From assembly GCA_949948775.1 (NCBI GenBank), contig CATLHC010000028.1:1-33135 (forward strand): 33,135 nt of DNA. The letters run 5' to 3'. This DNA comes from an uncultured Oscillospiraceae bacterium. GTDB lineage: Bacteria > Bacillota > Clostridia > Oscillospirales > Oscillospiraceae. Below the pieces are notes generated by a model that saw nothing but the letters and a program-made list of their open reading frames with translations, had not been told where the DNA came from and searched no databases. Below, piece after piece: positions 21,655 to 29,577 of the stretch. How positions within the stretch are numbered: position 1 is the stretch's first letter; the number at the start of each line of letters is the position of its first letter. Position numbers and translations under genes: made by a program.

Positions 21655-22872
21655 TTAGAAGTCCACCTCAGTGTCGTAGTAGCAGCACTTGAGCAGCTTC
21701 TCCATCTCCTCCACGGAGGGCTGGCGGGGATTGGAGCCGGTGCAGGCGTCGCCGATGGCGTTGACGGCGATGTCGTGGAGCCGCTCCAGGAACACGTTCT
21801 CCGGCACGAACCCCTGATCGCAGGGGTAGCTGTCCGGGCCGTACTTGCCGATGCAGTGGGGAATGTTCAGGTCGTCGTTCATCTTGCGCAGGTAGGCGAT
21901 GAGGTTGGCGATCTTCTCATCCAGGCTGTTGCCGCCCAGGCCCATGAAGTCAGCGATGTCGCCGTACCGCTTGGCGGCGGTCTCGTCCTTGGCGTTGAAG
22001 GCGATGACTTTGGGCAGGTACATGGCGTTGGCCGCGCCGTGGATGATGTGGGCGCCGTAGTCGGCGAAAGCGGCGCCGGTCTTGTGGGCCATGGAGTGGA
22101 CGATGCCCAGCAGGGCGTTGGAGAAGGCCATGCCGGCCAGGCACTGGGCGTTGTGCATAGCGTCCCGCTTGGCCATGTCGCCGTTGTAGGAGTCCACCAG
22201 GTCGTGCTGGATCATCTTGATGGCGTGGAGGGCCAGGGGGTCGGTGTAGTCGCAGTTGGCGGTGGACACATAGGCCTCGATGGCGTGGGTGATGGCGTCC
22301 ATGCCGGTGTGGGCCACCAGCTTCTTGGGCATGGTCTCGGCCAGGTCTGGGTCCACGATGGCCACGTCGGGGGTGATCTCAAAGTCGGCGATGGGGTACT
22401 TGATGCCCTTCTGGTAGTCGGTGATGATGGAGAAGGCGGTCACCTCGGTGGCGGTGCCGGAGGTGGAGGAGATGGCACAGAAGCGGGCCTTCTTGCGCAG
22501 GGCGGGGATGCCGAACACCTTGCACATCTCCTCGAAGGTGATGTCGGGGTACTCATATTTAATCCACATGGCCTTGGCCGCGTCGATGGGGGAGCCGCCG
22601 CCCATGGCCACGATCCAATCGGGCTGGAACTTCAGCATAGCCTCCGCGCCCTTCATCACGGTCTCTACGGAGGGGTCGGGCTCGATGCCCTCGAACAGCT
22701 CCACCTCCATGCCGGCCTCCTTCAAGTAGGCCACGGCCCGGTCCAGGAAACCGAACTTCTTCATGGAGCCGCCGCCCACACAGATCATCGCCCGTTTGCC
22801 GTCAAAGGACTTCAGGGCCTCCAGCGCGCCCTTGCCGTGGTACAGGTCCCGGGGAAGAGTAAAACGTGCCAT
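21655..22872 (-). CDS. Iron-containing alcohol dehydrogenase (FucO/AdhE-C-like)
   Basis: 405 residues from the ATG at 22872, preceded by GGAGGT; the longer frame runs through the leader. The NAD-binding GGGSPIDAAKA is at residues 91-101. Metal ligands are Asp192, His196 (GMDAITHAIEAY) and His259 (VHSMAHKTG), plus a fourth His at 278 (IIHGAANAMYLP). The interval between the last two is 19 residues rather than 14 as in FucO and AdhE, so this loop carries a five-residue insertion. It probably reduces aldehydes to alcohols during fermentation with NADH. It has its own promoter, a candidate Rex operator upstream and a strong terminator. It is divergent from the BceAB-like genes. Confidence 0.95.
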   Translation of the reverse strand: MARFTLPRDLYHGKGALEALKSFDGKRAMICVGGGSMKKFGFLDRAVAYLKEAGMEVELFEGIEPDPSVETVMKGAEAMLKFQPDWIVAMGGGSPIDAAKAMWIKYEYPDITFEEMCKVFGIPALRKKARFCAISSTSGTATEVTAFSIITDYQKGIKYPIADFEITPDVAIVDPDLAETMPKKLVAHTGMDAITHAIEAYVSTANCDYTDPLALHAIKMIQHDLVDSYNGDMAKRDAMHNAQCLAGMAFSNALLGIVHSMAHKTGAAFADYGAHIIHGAANAMYLPKVIAFNAKDETAAKRYGDIADFMGLGGNSLDEKIANLIAYLRKMNDDLNIPHCIGKYGPDSYPCDQGFVPENVFLERLHDIAVNAIGDACTGSNPRQPSVEEMEKLLKCCYYDTEVDF

Positions 22873-22925
22873 ATGTATTACCTCCAATATATGTCGGGCA
22901 GATTGGTCCACCCAAATCTGTTAAG

Positions 22926-22954
22926 ATTTTAACACAGCGTTCCACTCATTGCAA
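22926..22954 (-). promoter_or_regulatory. Probable promoter of the second iron alcohol dehydrogenase
   Basis: On the minus strand TTGCAA (22954-22949), 17 bases, then TAAAAT (22931-22926). A bulged stem-loop (22899-22920, CAGATT/AATCTG) would lie at the very 5' end of the mRNA. Confidence 0.6.
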
Positions 22955-22971
22955 GAGGCAATTGCAGATAT

Positions 22972-22989
22972 TTGTCAGAAAATTCACAA
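22972..22989. promoter_or_regulatory. Candidate Rex (NADH/NAD redox sensor) operator
   Basis: The 18-base imperfect palindrome TTGTCAGAAAATTCACAA fits the clostridial Rex consensus TTGTTAANNNNTTAACAA at 11 of 14 specified positions, including both outer TTGT/ACAA ends. It lies 17 bases upstream of the -35 of an alcohol dehydrogenase, a typical Rex target class. Its position upstream of the -35 rather than over the promoter is not ideal for simple repression. Confidence 0.5.
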
Positions 22990-23034
22990 GCAGTTCCTCT
23001 CTCCCCCTTAAGAAAATCTTTCAATTTTCCGCTC

Positions 23035-23062
23035 TTGCTTCTTAACCCTTTTTTGCTATACT
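23035..23062 (+). promoter_or_regulatory. Promoter of the BceAB-like transporter
   Basis: TTGCTT (23035-23040), 16 bases, TATACT (23057-23062) with an extended -10 TGC just before it. It lies 61 bases upstream of the ATPase start. Confidence 0.7.
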
Positions 23063-23123
23063 GTCTGTACCAGCACAGATAATACAGTTGAGGCAAACGA
23101 TAACCGTTCGGAGGTAATGAACT

Positions 23124-23891
23124 ATGGCAATCCTGGAAGTCAGTCATGTGAAGAAAGTCTATTCCACCCGCTTCGGCTCACAGAAGGTGGAGGCCCTGGC
23201 GGATATGTCCTTCCACGTGGAGCAGGGCGAATATGTGGCCATCATGGGCGAGTCCGGCTCGGGCAAGACCACCCTGCTGAATATCCTGGCGGCGCTGGAT
23301 AAACCCACCGCGGGGACGGTGCTGCTGGGCGGCCGGAACCTGACCAGCCTCAGGGAAAAGGAACTGGCCGCCTTCCGCCGGGACAACCTGGGCTTTGTGT
23401 TCCAGGATTTCAACCTGCTGGACACCTTCTCCCTGCGGGACAACATCCTCCTCCCCCTGGTGCTGGCGGGGAAAAAGTACCCGGAGATGAAGCGCCGCCT
23501 CACCCCCCTGGCCCAGACCCTGGGCATCGAGCCCCTGCTGGACAAGTACCCCTATGAGGTGTCCGGCGGGCAGAAGCAGCGGTGCGCCGTGGCCCGGGCC
23601 CTCATCACCCAGCCCCAGATCGTGCTGGCCGACGAGCCCACCGGCGCCCTGGACTCCCGGGCGGCGGACGGCCTCATGGACCTGTTCACCAAGATCAACG
23701 CCGCGGGCCAGACGGTGCTCATGGTCACCCACTCCACCGCCGCCGCCAGCCGGGCGGGGCGGGTGCTGTTCATCCGGGACGGCCGGGCCTATCACCAGCT
23801 CTACCGGGAAAACCGCACCGACGGCCAGATGTACCGCCTCATCACCGAGACCCTCACCCGGCTGGCCGACGGAGGTGAGCGCCTTGCGTAA
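23124..23891 (+). CDS. ABC transporter ATP-binding protein, BceA/MacB-like
   Basis: 255 residues; the ATG has CGGAGGT upstream. Walker A is GESGSGKTT (about 47-55), the Q-loop is FVFQDFNLL, the signature VSGGQKQR, Walker B IVLADEPTGALD, and the switch His is in VTHS. This is the MacB/LolD/BceA class that energises FtsX-like permeases rather than substrate-import channels. The gene ends at TAA 23891, overlapping the permease start, so the two are one unit. Family members paired with a large BceB permease give resistance to bacitracin and other peptides; the specificity here is unknown. Confidence 0.95.
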   Translation: MAILEVSHVKKVYSTRFGSQKVEALADMSFHVEQGEYVAIMGESGSGKTTLLNILAALDKPTAGTVLLGGRNLTSLREKELAAFRRDNLGFVFQDFNLLDTFSLRDNILLPLVLAGKKYPEMKRRLTPLAQTLGIEPLLDKYPYEVSGGQKQRCAVARALITQPQIVLADEPTGALDSRAADGLMDLFTKINAAGQTVLMVTHSTAAASRAGRVLFIRDGRAYHQLYRENRTDGQMYRLITETLTRLADGGERLA

Positions 23892-25929
23892 CGGACTTTA
23901 CCCCAAGCTGGCCGCCCAGGGGATGAGACAGAACCGCCGCTTCTTCGTCCCCTACCTGCTGGCCCTGGCGGGGCTCACCGCCGCCTTCTACGTCATGTCC
24001 GCCCTGTGCGCCGACCCCGGGGTGCTCCACATGCGGGGCTTTGCCTACGTGATGGTAATGATGCAGATCGGCATGTTCGTGGCGGGGATCTTGTCCGCCG
24101 TGCTGCTGCTGTACATCAACAGCTTTCTGATGAAGCAGCGGAAAAAAGAGCTGGGCCTGTACAACATCCTGGGCATGGGCAAGGGGAACATCGCCCTCAT
24201 CCAGTGCTGGGAGAGCCTGTACACCGCCCTCATCGGCATTGGCGGCGGGCTGGTGCTGGGGGTCATCCTCCACAAGCTGGCCACTGCGGCCCTGATCTCC
24301 CTGCTCCAGTTCTCCATCCCCTTCTCCTCCGCCCTCTCTCTGCCCGCCGTGATCGAGACAGCGGCGTTCTTCGGGCTGCTGCTCCTGCTGGCGCTGGCGC
24401 TCAATCTGCTCCGGGTGCGGGTGGTGAGCCCCATTGAGCTGCTCCACGGCGGGAACGTGGGCGAGAAGGAGCCAAAAACCCGCTGGCTGATGGCCGTCAT
24501 CGGGGTAATTTCCCTGGGGGCGGGCTATTTCATCGCCGTCACCACCAAGGACCCTGCCCTGGCCATGGCCTTCTACTTCCTGGCGGTGATCCTGGTCATC
24601 ATCGGCACCTACTGCCTGTTCACCGCCGGGAGCATCGCCCTGCTGAAGCTGCTGCGGAAAAACAAGGGCTTCTACTACCAGACCGGCCACTTCATCGGCG
24701 TGTCCGGGATGCTCTACCGCATGAAGCGCAACGCCGTGGGGCTGGCCAACATCTGCATTTTGTCCACCATGGTGATGGTGATGATCTCGGGCACCCTGGC
24801 CCTCTACCTGGGGCAGGGGGAGATCATCGCCGCCCAGTACCCCGCCAGCCTCAATATGACCGTCCACTACGATCCCGCTTATGGCCAGACGCTGAACCGG
24901 GAGGAGGCCGAGGGCCTGGTTCGGCGGTTCGCGGCGGATCAGAACGTTCCGATCACCAGCCTGCGCTCGGTGGATTTCCTCCACTTCAACGCCCTGGCCA
25001 ACCCAGATACCCGCCGCCTGGAGGTAGGCGGTCAGGGAGCAAACAACGACCGCAGGGCCGTCTACCTCCTCACCGCCCAGGACTACGCCGAGCTGACGGG
25101 AAACGCCGCCCCGGCGCTCCGGCCAGGGGAGACGACGGTGTGCGGCCAGCTGCCCCCCGGCTTTGGCCCTGAGCTCACCATCCAGGGGATCAGCGGGGGC
25201 AGCGAGATCGGCGCGCCGAAAACCCTCACCGTGACCGGTTCCCTTCCGGTTATCACCCACTTCGACACCACCTTTGACATGAGCGAAACCCTGTGCCTTT
25301 TGCTGTCCGATTCCGCGCAGATCATGGAGTTCTGGACCCTCCAGAGCGCCGCGCTGGACAACTACGCCGCCGACCTAGTCACCACCCTGCTGGTGAATTT
25401 GGACTGCACCAATGAAGAGGAATTGGCCCTGGTGGACGCCTGGTCGGACGCCTCCATCAACGAGGGCTTTTTCGACGGCACCGGCTCCTGGGACTACTGG
25501 CGGGTGGACAGCCGGGCCGAGATGGCGGTGGACGGCTACGCCATGGCGGGTGGCTTCCTGTTCCTGGGCGTCATCCTGGGGGTCATTTTCCTCATGGCCA
25601 CGGTGCTCATTATCTACTACAAGCAGGTGTCCGAGGGCTATGAGGACCAGGGCCGGTTTGAGATCATGCGCAAGGTGGGCCTGAGCCAGCGGCAGGTGAA
25701 GTCCTCCATCCGCGGCCAGGTGCTGCTGGTGTTCGGCCTGCCCATCGCGGTGGCGGCGGTCCACATTCTCTTCGACTTCAATCTGGTGGAGCGGATGCTC
25801 ACCATGTTCGGGGTGCGCAATGGAACGACGGTGGCGCTGTGCACCGCCGGAACCCTGGCGGCCTTCCTGACGGTGTACGCCCTGGTGTACCTGCTCACCG
25901 CCCGGACCTACTATAAAATCGTGAAATGA
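23884..25929 (+). CDS. FtsX-like permease of a BceAB-type ABC transporter
   Basis: 681 residues from TTG 23884, chosen because GGAGG lies eight bases upstream and the frame begins LRNGLYPKLAAQGMRQNRR, the usual start of BceB-like permeases. A GTG at 23875 overlaps the Shine-Dalgarno. An N-terminal helix and six further membrane segments occupy roughly residues 20-315. A large extracytoplasmic domain of about 230 residues follows (about 318-550), and three C-terminal helices complete the FtsX domain (with GYEDQGRFEIMRKVGLS). The layout matches BceB, in which the outer domain recognises peptide antibiotics or lipid II-cycle intermediates. No BceRS two-component genes are adjacent. A terminator follows directly. 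Confidence 0.92.
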   Translation: MRNGLYPKLAAQGMRQNRRFFVPYLLALAGLTAAFYVMSALCADPGVLHMRGFAYVMVMMQIGMFVAGILSAVLLLYINSFLMKQRKKELGLYNILGMGKGNIALIQCWESLYTALIGIGGGLVLGVILHKLATAALISLLQFSIPFSSALSLPAVIETAAFFGLLLLLALALNLLRVRVVSPIELLHGGNVGEKEPKTRWLMAVIGVISLGAGYFIAVTTKDPALAMAFYFLAVILVIIGTYCLFTAGSIALLKLLRKNKGFYYQTGHFIGVSGMLYRMKRNAVGLANICILSTMVMVMISGTLALYLGQGEIIAAQYPASLNMTVHYDPAYGQTLNREEAEGLVRRFAADQNVPITSLRSVDFLHFNALANPDTRRLEVGGQGANNDRRAVYLLTAQDYAELTGNAAPALRPGETTVCGQLPPGFGPELTIQGISGGSEIGAPKTLTVTGSLPVITHFDTTFDMSETLCLLLSDSAQIMEFWTLQSAALDNYAADLVTTLLVNLDCTNEEELALVDAWSDASINEGFFDGTGSWDYWRVDSRAEMAVDGYAMAGGFLFLGVILGVIFLMATVLIIYYKQVSEGYEDQGRFEIMRKVGLSQRQVKSSIRGQVLLVFGLPIAVAAVHILFDFNLVERMLTMFGVRNGTTVALCTAGTLAAFLTVYALVYLLTARTYYKIVK

Positions 25930-25936
25930 GCCTCCA

Positions 25937-25969
25937 CCCTCCCCCGGCCCTCCGGGAGAGGGCTTTTTT
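25937..25969 (+). terminator. Intrinsic terminator of the BceAB-like operon
   Basis: Bases 25937-25947 pair with 25952-25962 (11 bp, one mismatch, 4-base loop), then C and TTTTTT. Confidence 0.9.
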
Positions 25970-26061
25970 CACCTTTTTCCCCCACCCCCTTGACGGCGCT
26001 GCGTCCCGGTGATATGCTTGCCCTTACATAAAAATTTGCCGCGAATCGAGGAATGGATACT

Positions 26062-27438
26062 ATGTCTATCTTCAAAGGGCGGGCTGCTCAGAGTGCGCCG
26101 CTCACCGAGGGGCCGGTGGCCCAGCGTGTTCTGTCCTTCGCCCTGCCCCTGTTCTTCGGGCAGCTGCTCCAGCAGCTCTACAATCTGGCCGACGCCTGGG
26201 TGCTGGGCAATTTTGCCTCCAACGAGGCCTTTGCCGCCGTCAGCTCCGGAGGGAGTCTCACCTTCCTCATCATCGGCTTTTTCAGCGGCACCGCCGTGGG
26301 CGGCGGGGTGGTCATCTCCCGGTATTACGGCGCGGGGGACGAGAACAACGTGGTCCGGGCCATCCACACCAATTTCCTGTTCGGCGTCATCGCCTCGGTG
26401 CTGTCCACCGCCGTGGGCCTGCTGCTGGTACCCCGGATGCTGGTGCTCATGAACACCCCGGAGGCGGTGCTGCCCCACTCGCTGACCTATTTCCGCATCT
26501 ACTTCGGCGGAGTCTTCACCGTCATTCTCTACAATATCTGCATGGCCATCATGCAGTCCCTGGGGGACAGCCTCCACCCGCTGTACTACCTCATGGTGTC
26601 CTCCGTGCTGAACATAGGGCTGGACCTTTTGTTCGTGGCGGTGTTCCAGTGGGGGGTGGCCGGGGCCGCCGCCGCCACGGTGCTCACCCAGGGCTTCAGC
26701 TTCCTGTTGTGCCTGTGGCGGATGTGCCGGTTGAAGGACTATACCCGGCTTGATTTCCGCAAGCTGCGGCTCTATCCCGGTATTCTCCTCCAGGTGCTCC
26801 GCCAGGGCCTGCCCACCGGGGTGCAGAACGCCGTCATCAGTGTGGGCAATATCGCGGTGCAGAGCAGTATCAACGCCTTCGGCCAATATGCCATGTCCGG
26901 CCTTGGGGCCTATGTCAAAATCGAGGGTGTGGTGTTTCTGCCCATATCCAGCCTGTCTATGGCCATGCCCACCTTCATCAGTCAAAACCTGGGAGCGCGG
27001 CAGTACGACCGAGCCAAAAGGGGGGCGGCCTTCGGCATCTTGTCCGGCATGGCACTGGCGGAGCTGGTGGGCGTGGCGCTCCTCTTCACCGCATCCCCGG
27101 CCCTTCGCGTTTTCGTCAGCGAGCCGGAGGCCATCCGGTTCGGCGTCATCCATGCCCGGGTGGTGGCCCCCTTTTTCTTCCTGCTGGCCTTCTCCCACTG
27201 CGCCGCCGGGGTGCTGCGGGGATGCGGCCGCTCCTTCGTGCCCATGGCCACCATGCTGGCCTTCTGGTGCTGCGTCCGAGTGACTTACGTCACCCTGGCG
27301 GTGCGGGCCTTCCCCGTGTTTCAGACCATCTCCTGGGCCTATCCGCTGACCTGGTCGCTCAGCTCAGTGGTGTTTCTGCTTTTCCTGCTGAAGTCGGACT
27401 GGCTGCACACCTTTGACATTGGAAAGCACCAGTCCTGA
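26062..27438 (+). CDS. MATE family efflux transporter
   Basis: 458 residues from the ATG at 26062, nine bases after GAGGA; the ATG at 26053 directly abuts that site. Twelve hydrophobic segments are expected, and the length is normal. MATE landmarks are PLFFGQLLQQLYNLADAWVLG in helix 1-2, FFSGTAVGGGVVISRYYGAGDE after helix 2, the MAIMQSLGDSLHPLYYL loop and the repeat SLSMAMPTFISQNLGA in the second half. MATE proteins export cationic drugs or metabolites with Na+ or H+; the substrate is unknown. It lies downstream of the BceAB-like terminator and has its own terminator. No clear promoter hexamers were found in the 92-base gap. Confidence 0.96.
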   Translation: MSIFKGRAAQSAPLTEGPVAQRVLSFALPLFFGQLLQQLYNLADAWVLGNFASNEAFAAVSSGGSLTFLIIGFFSGTAVGGGVVISRYYGAGDENNVVRAIHTNFLFGVIASVLSTAVGLLLVPRMLVLMNTPEAVLPHSLTYFRIYFGGVFTVILYNICMAIMQSLGDSLHPLYYLMVSSVLNIGLDLLFVAVFQWGVAGAAAATVLTQGFSFLLCLWRMCRLKDYTRLDFRKLRLYPGILLQVLRQGLPTGVQNAVISVGNIAVQSSINAFGQYAMSGLGAYVKIEGVVFLPISSLSMAMPTFISQNLGARQYDRAKRGAAFGILSGMALAELVGVALLFTASPALRVFVSEPEAIRFGVIHARVVAPFFFLLAFSHCAAGVLRGCGRSFVPMATMLAFWCCVRVTYVTLAVRAFPVFQTISWAYPLTWSLSSVVFLLFLLKSDWLHTFDIGKHQS

Positions 27439-27446
27439 GAAAGAGT

Positions 27447-27473
27447 CGGCGGTTCATGGACCGCCGCTTTTTT
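27447..27473 (+). terminator. Intrinsic terminator of the MATE gene
   Basis: CGGCGGT (27447-27453) pairs with ACCGCCG (27460-27466) around a six-base loop, followed by C and TTTTTT. Confidence 0.9.
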
Positions 27474-27524
27474 GAACCCGTCCGGCATTTCCCTCATAGA
27501 ATGGGGGCAAAGGAGGGCAAAGCC

Positions 27525-28103
27525 ATGAAAAACACCTGCCTGCTCAGCGAAGACTCAAAAACCTACTTATGCTGCTTTTACCAGATCTTAGACGAGATGA
27601 TTCAAGGCATGACCACCGCCTGTCTCAACCAGAGCATCTCTCACAACTTCATTGTTCAGATGGTGCCTCATCATCGGGCGGCCATCCAGATGTCCGGCAA
27701 TATTCTTCGCTTCACCGAAAACAGCAATCTGCGGCGTCTGGCTCAGCGTATCATCGACCGGCAGACCAAGGGCATCGGCCAGATGGAAGACGCCCTGGCC
27801 GCCTGCAGCCAGCTCACCAACCCTCAGGTCGATCTTCGGCTGTATCAGCGGCGGATGGATTTGATTCACCGGGAGATGTACGCCGGCATGGGTTCCGCCC
27901 CGGAGAGCAACGCTTTGGCCGCCATCTATATGCGGGAGATGATCCCCCATCACCAGGGAGCCATCCGTATGGCGGAAAACGCCCTGAAATATGACATATG
28001 CACCGAACTTGTCCCCATTCTGCGCTCCATTGTCGTCCAGCAGCGGCAGGAAGTGGGTCAGATGCGCTCACTGCTCGGCCGTATGGGCTGCCGGCAGCGT
28101 TAG
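27525..28103 (+). CDS. Tandem DUF305 protein
   Basis: 192 residues from the ATG at 27525, with AAGGAGG upstream; a longer frame begins inside the MATE terminator and is rejected. Two copies of a DUF305 (ferritin-like helical) unit are visible: FIVQMVPHHRAAIQM at residues 42-56, with His49/His50, and YMREMIPHHQGAIRM at 135-149, with His142/His143. Each is followed by a long amphipathic helix ending in GQM. DUF305 proteins carry such His pairs and are often linked to copper or other metals; the function is not established. There is no signal peptide or membrane segment, so it is probably cytoplasmic, unlike many exported DUF305 proteins. Four Cys cluster in the first 33 residues. Confidence 0.9.
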   Translation: MKNTCLLSEDSKTYLCCFYQILDEMIQGMTTACLNQSISHNFIVQMVPHHRAAIQMSGNILRFTENSNLRRLAQRIIDRQTKGIGQMEDALAACSQLTNPQVDLRLYQRRMDLIHREMYAGMGSAPESNALAAIYMREMIPHHQGAIRMAENALKYDICTELVPILRSIVVQQRQEVGQMRSLLGRMGCRQR

Positions 28104-28104
28104 C

Positions 28105-28133
28105 TTGCTTTTTCCGTCATTTCCTGCTATACT
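28105..28133 (+). promoter_or_regulatory. Promoter of the GH13 gene
   Basis: TTGCTT (28105-28110), 17 bases, TATACT (28128-28133) with an extended -10 TGC, 57 bases before the GH13 ATG. Its hexamers and extended -10 match those of the BceAB-like promoter. Confidence 0.75.
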
Positions 28134-28189
28134 GAATGCCGCGATCTTTTCGGCTATGAAGTATTCCTCACAGAAAGGAAGTGACGCCC

Positions 28190-29500
28190 ATGTGGGCGGA
28201 GCAAAGTGTATTCTATCAGATCTATCCCCTGGGCTTCTGCGGGGCTCCCAGGGAAAACGACGGCGTCCAGGCCAGCCGCATCGGCAAAATCAGTGATTGG
28301 GCCGGCCATATGGAGAAGATGGGGATAAATGCGCTGTACCTCTCCCCCATCTTTGAGAGCGACCGCCACGGCTACGACACCCGGGACTACCGGAAAATCG
28401 ACTGCCGCCTGGGCACCAACAAGGATTTCGCCAAGGTGTGCAAAACCCTCCACAAGCACGGGATCAAGGTGGTGCTGGACGGGGTGTTCAACCATGTGGG
28501 CCGGGGCTTTTGGGCCTTCCAAGACGTCCAGGAGAAAAAATGGGACTCCCCCTATAAGGACTGGTTCCACATCAGCTTTGACGGCAACTCCCACTACAAC
28601 GACGGCTTCTGGTACGAGGGCTGGGAGGGCCATTTCGAGCTGGTAAAGCTGAACCTGCGCAACCCCGCGGTGGTGGACTACCTGCTGGACACCGTGAAGT
28701 TCTGGGTGGACCAATTTGACATCGACGGGCTGCGGCTGGACGTGGCCTACTGTCTGGACAAGGATTTCCTGCGCCGCCTGCGCGCCTTCTGCGACGGCCT
28801 CAAGCCGGACTTCTTCCTGGTGGGCGAGACCCTCCACGGCGACTACAACCAGTGGGTCAACAGCGAGATGCTCCACTCCTGCACCAACTACGAGTGCTAC
28901 AAGGGGCTGTACTCCGCCCTGAACTCCATGAACTTGTTCGAGATCGTCCACTCCCTCAAGCGGCAATACGGCCCGGAGCAGTGGACGCTGTATAAGGGCA
29001 AACACCTGCTGTGTTTCGCCGACAACCACGATGTGACCCGGGCGGCCTCCATTTTGCAGAATCCCGCCCACCTGCCCCTGATGTACGGTATTTTGTTCGG
29101 CATGCCCGGCATTCCCTGCGTGTACTACGGAAGCGAGTGGGGCGTCAAGGGGGAGAAGTCCCATGGGGACGATGCCCTCCGGCCCAGCTTCGACCAGCCC
29201 CAGTGGACCGGGCTCACCGACACCATCGCCGCCATGGCAAGGGCCCACCGGGACAGCGAGGCGCTGTGCTTCGGAGATTTCAAGGACTTGGTGCTCACCA
29301 ACAAGCAGACTATTTTCCAGCGCCGGACGGACAGCGAACGGGTGCTGGTGGCGGTGAATGCCGACAGCGAACCCTACGTCGCCCATTTTGACGCGGGCTG
29401 CGGCCGGGCCGTGGACCTCATCACCGGAGAGGAACACGATTTCGGCGGCGGCAGCGAGTTGCCGCCCTACAGCGTATTTTTCTGGAAATGCGAGCATTAA
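28190..29500 (+). CDS. Alpha-amylase family (GH13) glycosidase, cytoplasmic
   Basis: 436 residues from the ATG at 28190, with AAAGGAA upstream; the GTG at 28181 overlaps that site. All four GH13 regions are present: LDGVFNH (96-102), GLRLDVA with nucleophile Asp184, FLVGETLHGD with acid/base Glu213, and CFADNHDV with transition-state Asp281. There is no signal peptide and no added carbohydrate-binding module, so it probably acts on imported maltodextrins or related alpha-glucosides in the cytoplasm. The length is that of small maltodextrin glucosidase or oligo-alpha-glucosidase types; exact specificity cannot be read. It has its own promoter and terminator. An SLC45/GPH-like sugar transporter gene lies 2 kb away on the other strand. 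Confidence 0.95.
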   Translation: MWAEQSVFYQIYPLGFCGAPRENDGVQASRIGKISDWAGHMEKMGINALYLSPIFESDRHGYDTRDYRKIDCRLGTNKDFAKVCKTLHKHGIKVVLDGVFNHVGRGFWAFQDVQEKKWDSPYKDWFHISFDGNSHYNDGFWYEGWEGHFELVKLNLRNPAVVDYLLDTVKFWVDQFDIDGLRLDVAYCLDKDFLRRLRAFCDGLKPDFFLVGETLHGDYNQWVNSEMLHSCTNYECYKGLYSALNSMNLFEIVHSLKRQYGPEQWTLYKGKHLLCFADNHDVTRAASILQNPAHLPLMYGILFGMPGIPCVYYGSEWGVKGEKSHGDDALRPSFDQPQWTGLTDTIAAMARAHRDSEALCFGDFKDLVLTNKQTIFQRRTDSERVLVAVNADSEPYVAHFDAGCGRAVDLITGEEHDFGGGSELPPYSVFFWKCEH

Positions 29501-29505
29501 AGCAG

Positions 29506-29537
29506 CGCCCCGGAAGCAGTGCTTCCGGGGCGTTTTT
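29506..29537 (+). terminator. Intrinsic terminator of the GH13 gene
   Basis: CGCCCCGGAAGC (29506-29517) pairs perfectly with GCTTCCGGGGCG (29521-29532) around a three-base loop, then TTTTT. It may also stop the convergent TauE/SafE transcript. Confidence 0.93.
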
Positions 29538-29577
29538 CATCAGAAATTCCAACATGGAGCCGCACCGGCCAAGGGAT

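Noticed and set aside
23854-25260. 468-codon open frame on the minus strand
   Set aside because: It is antisense to the FtsX-like permease and has His/Gln/Gly-biased, low-complexity composition.
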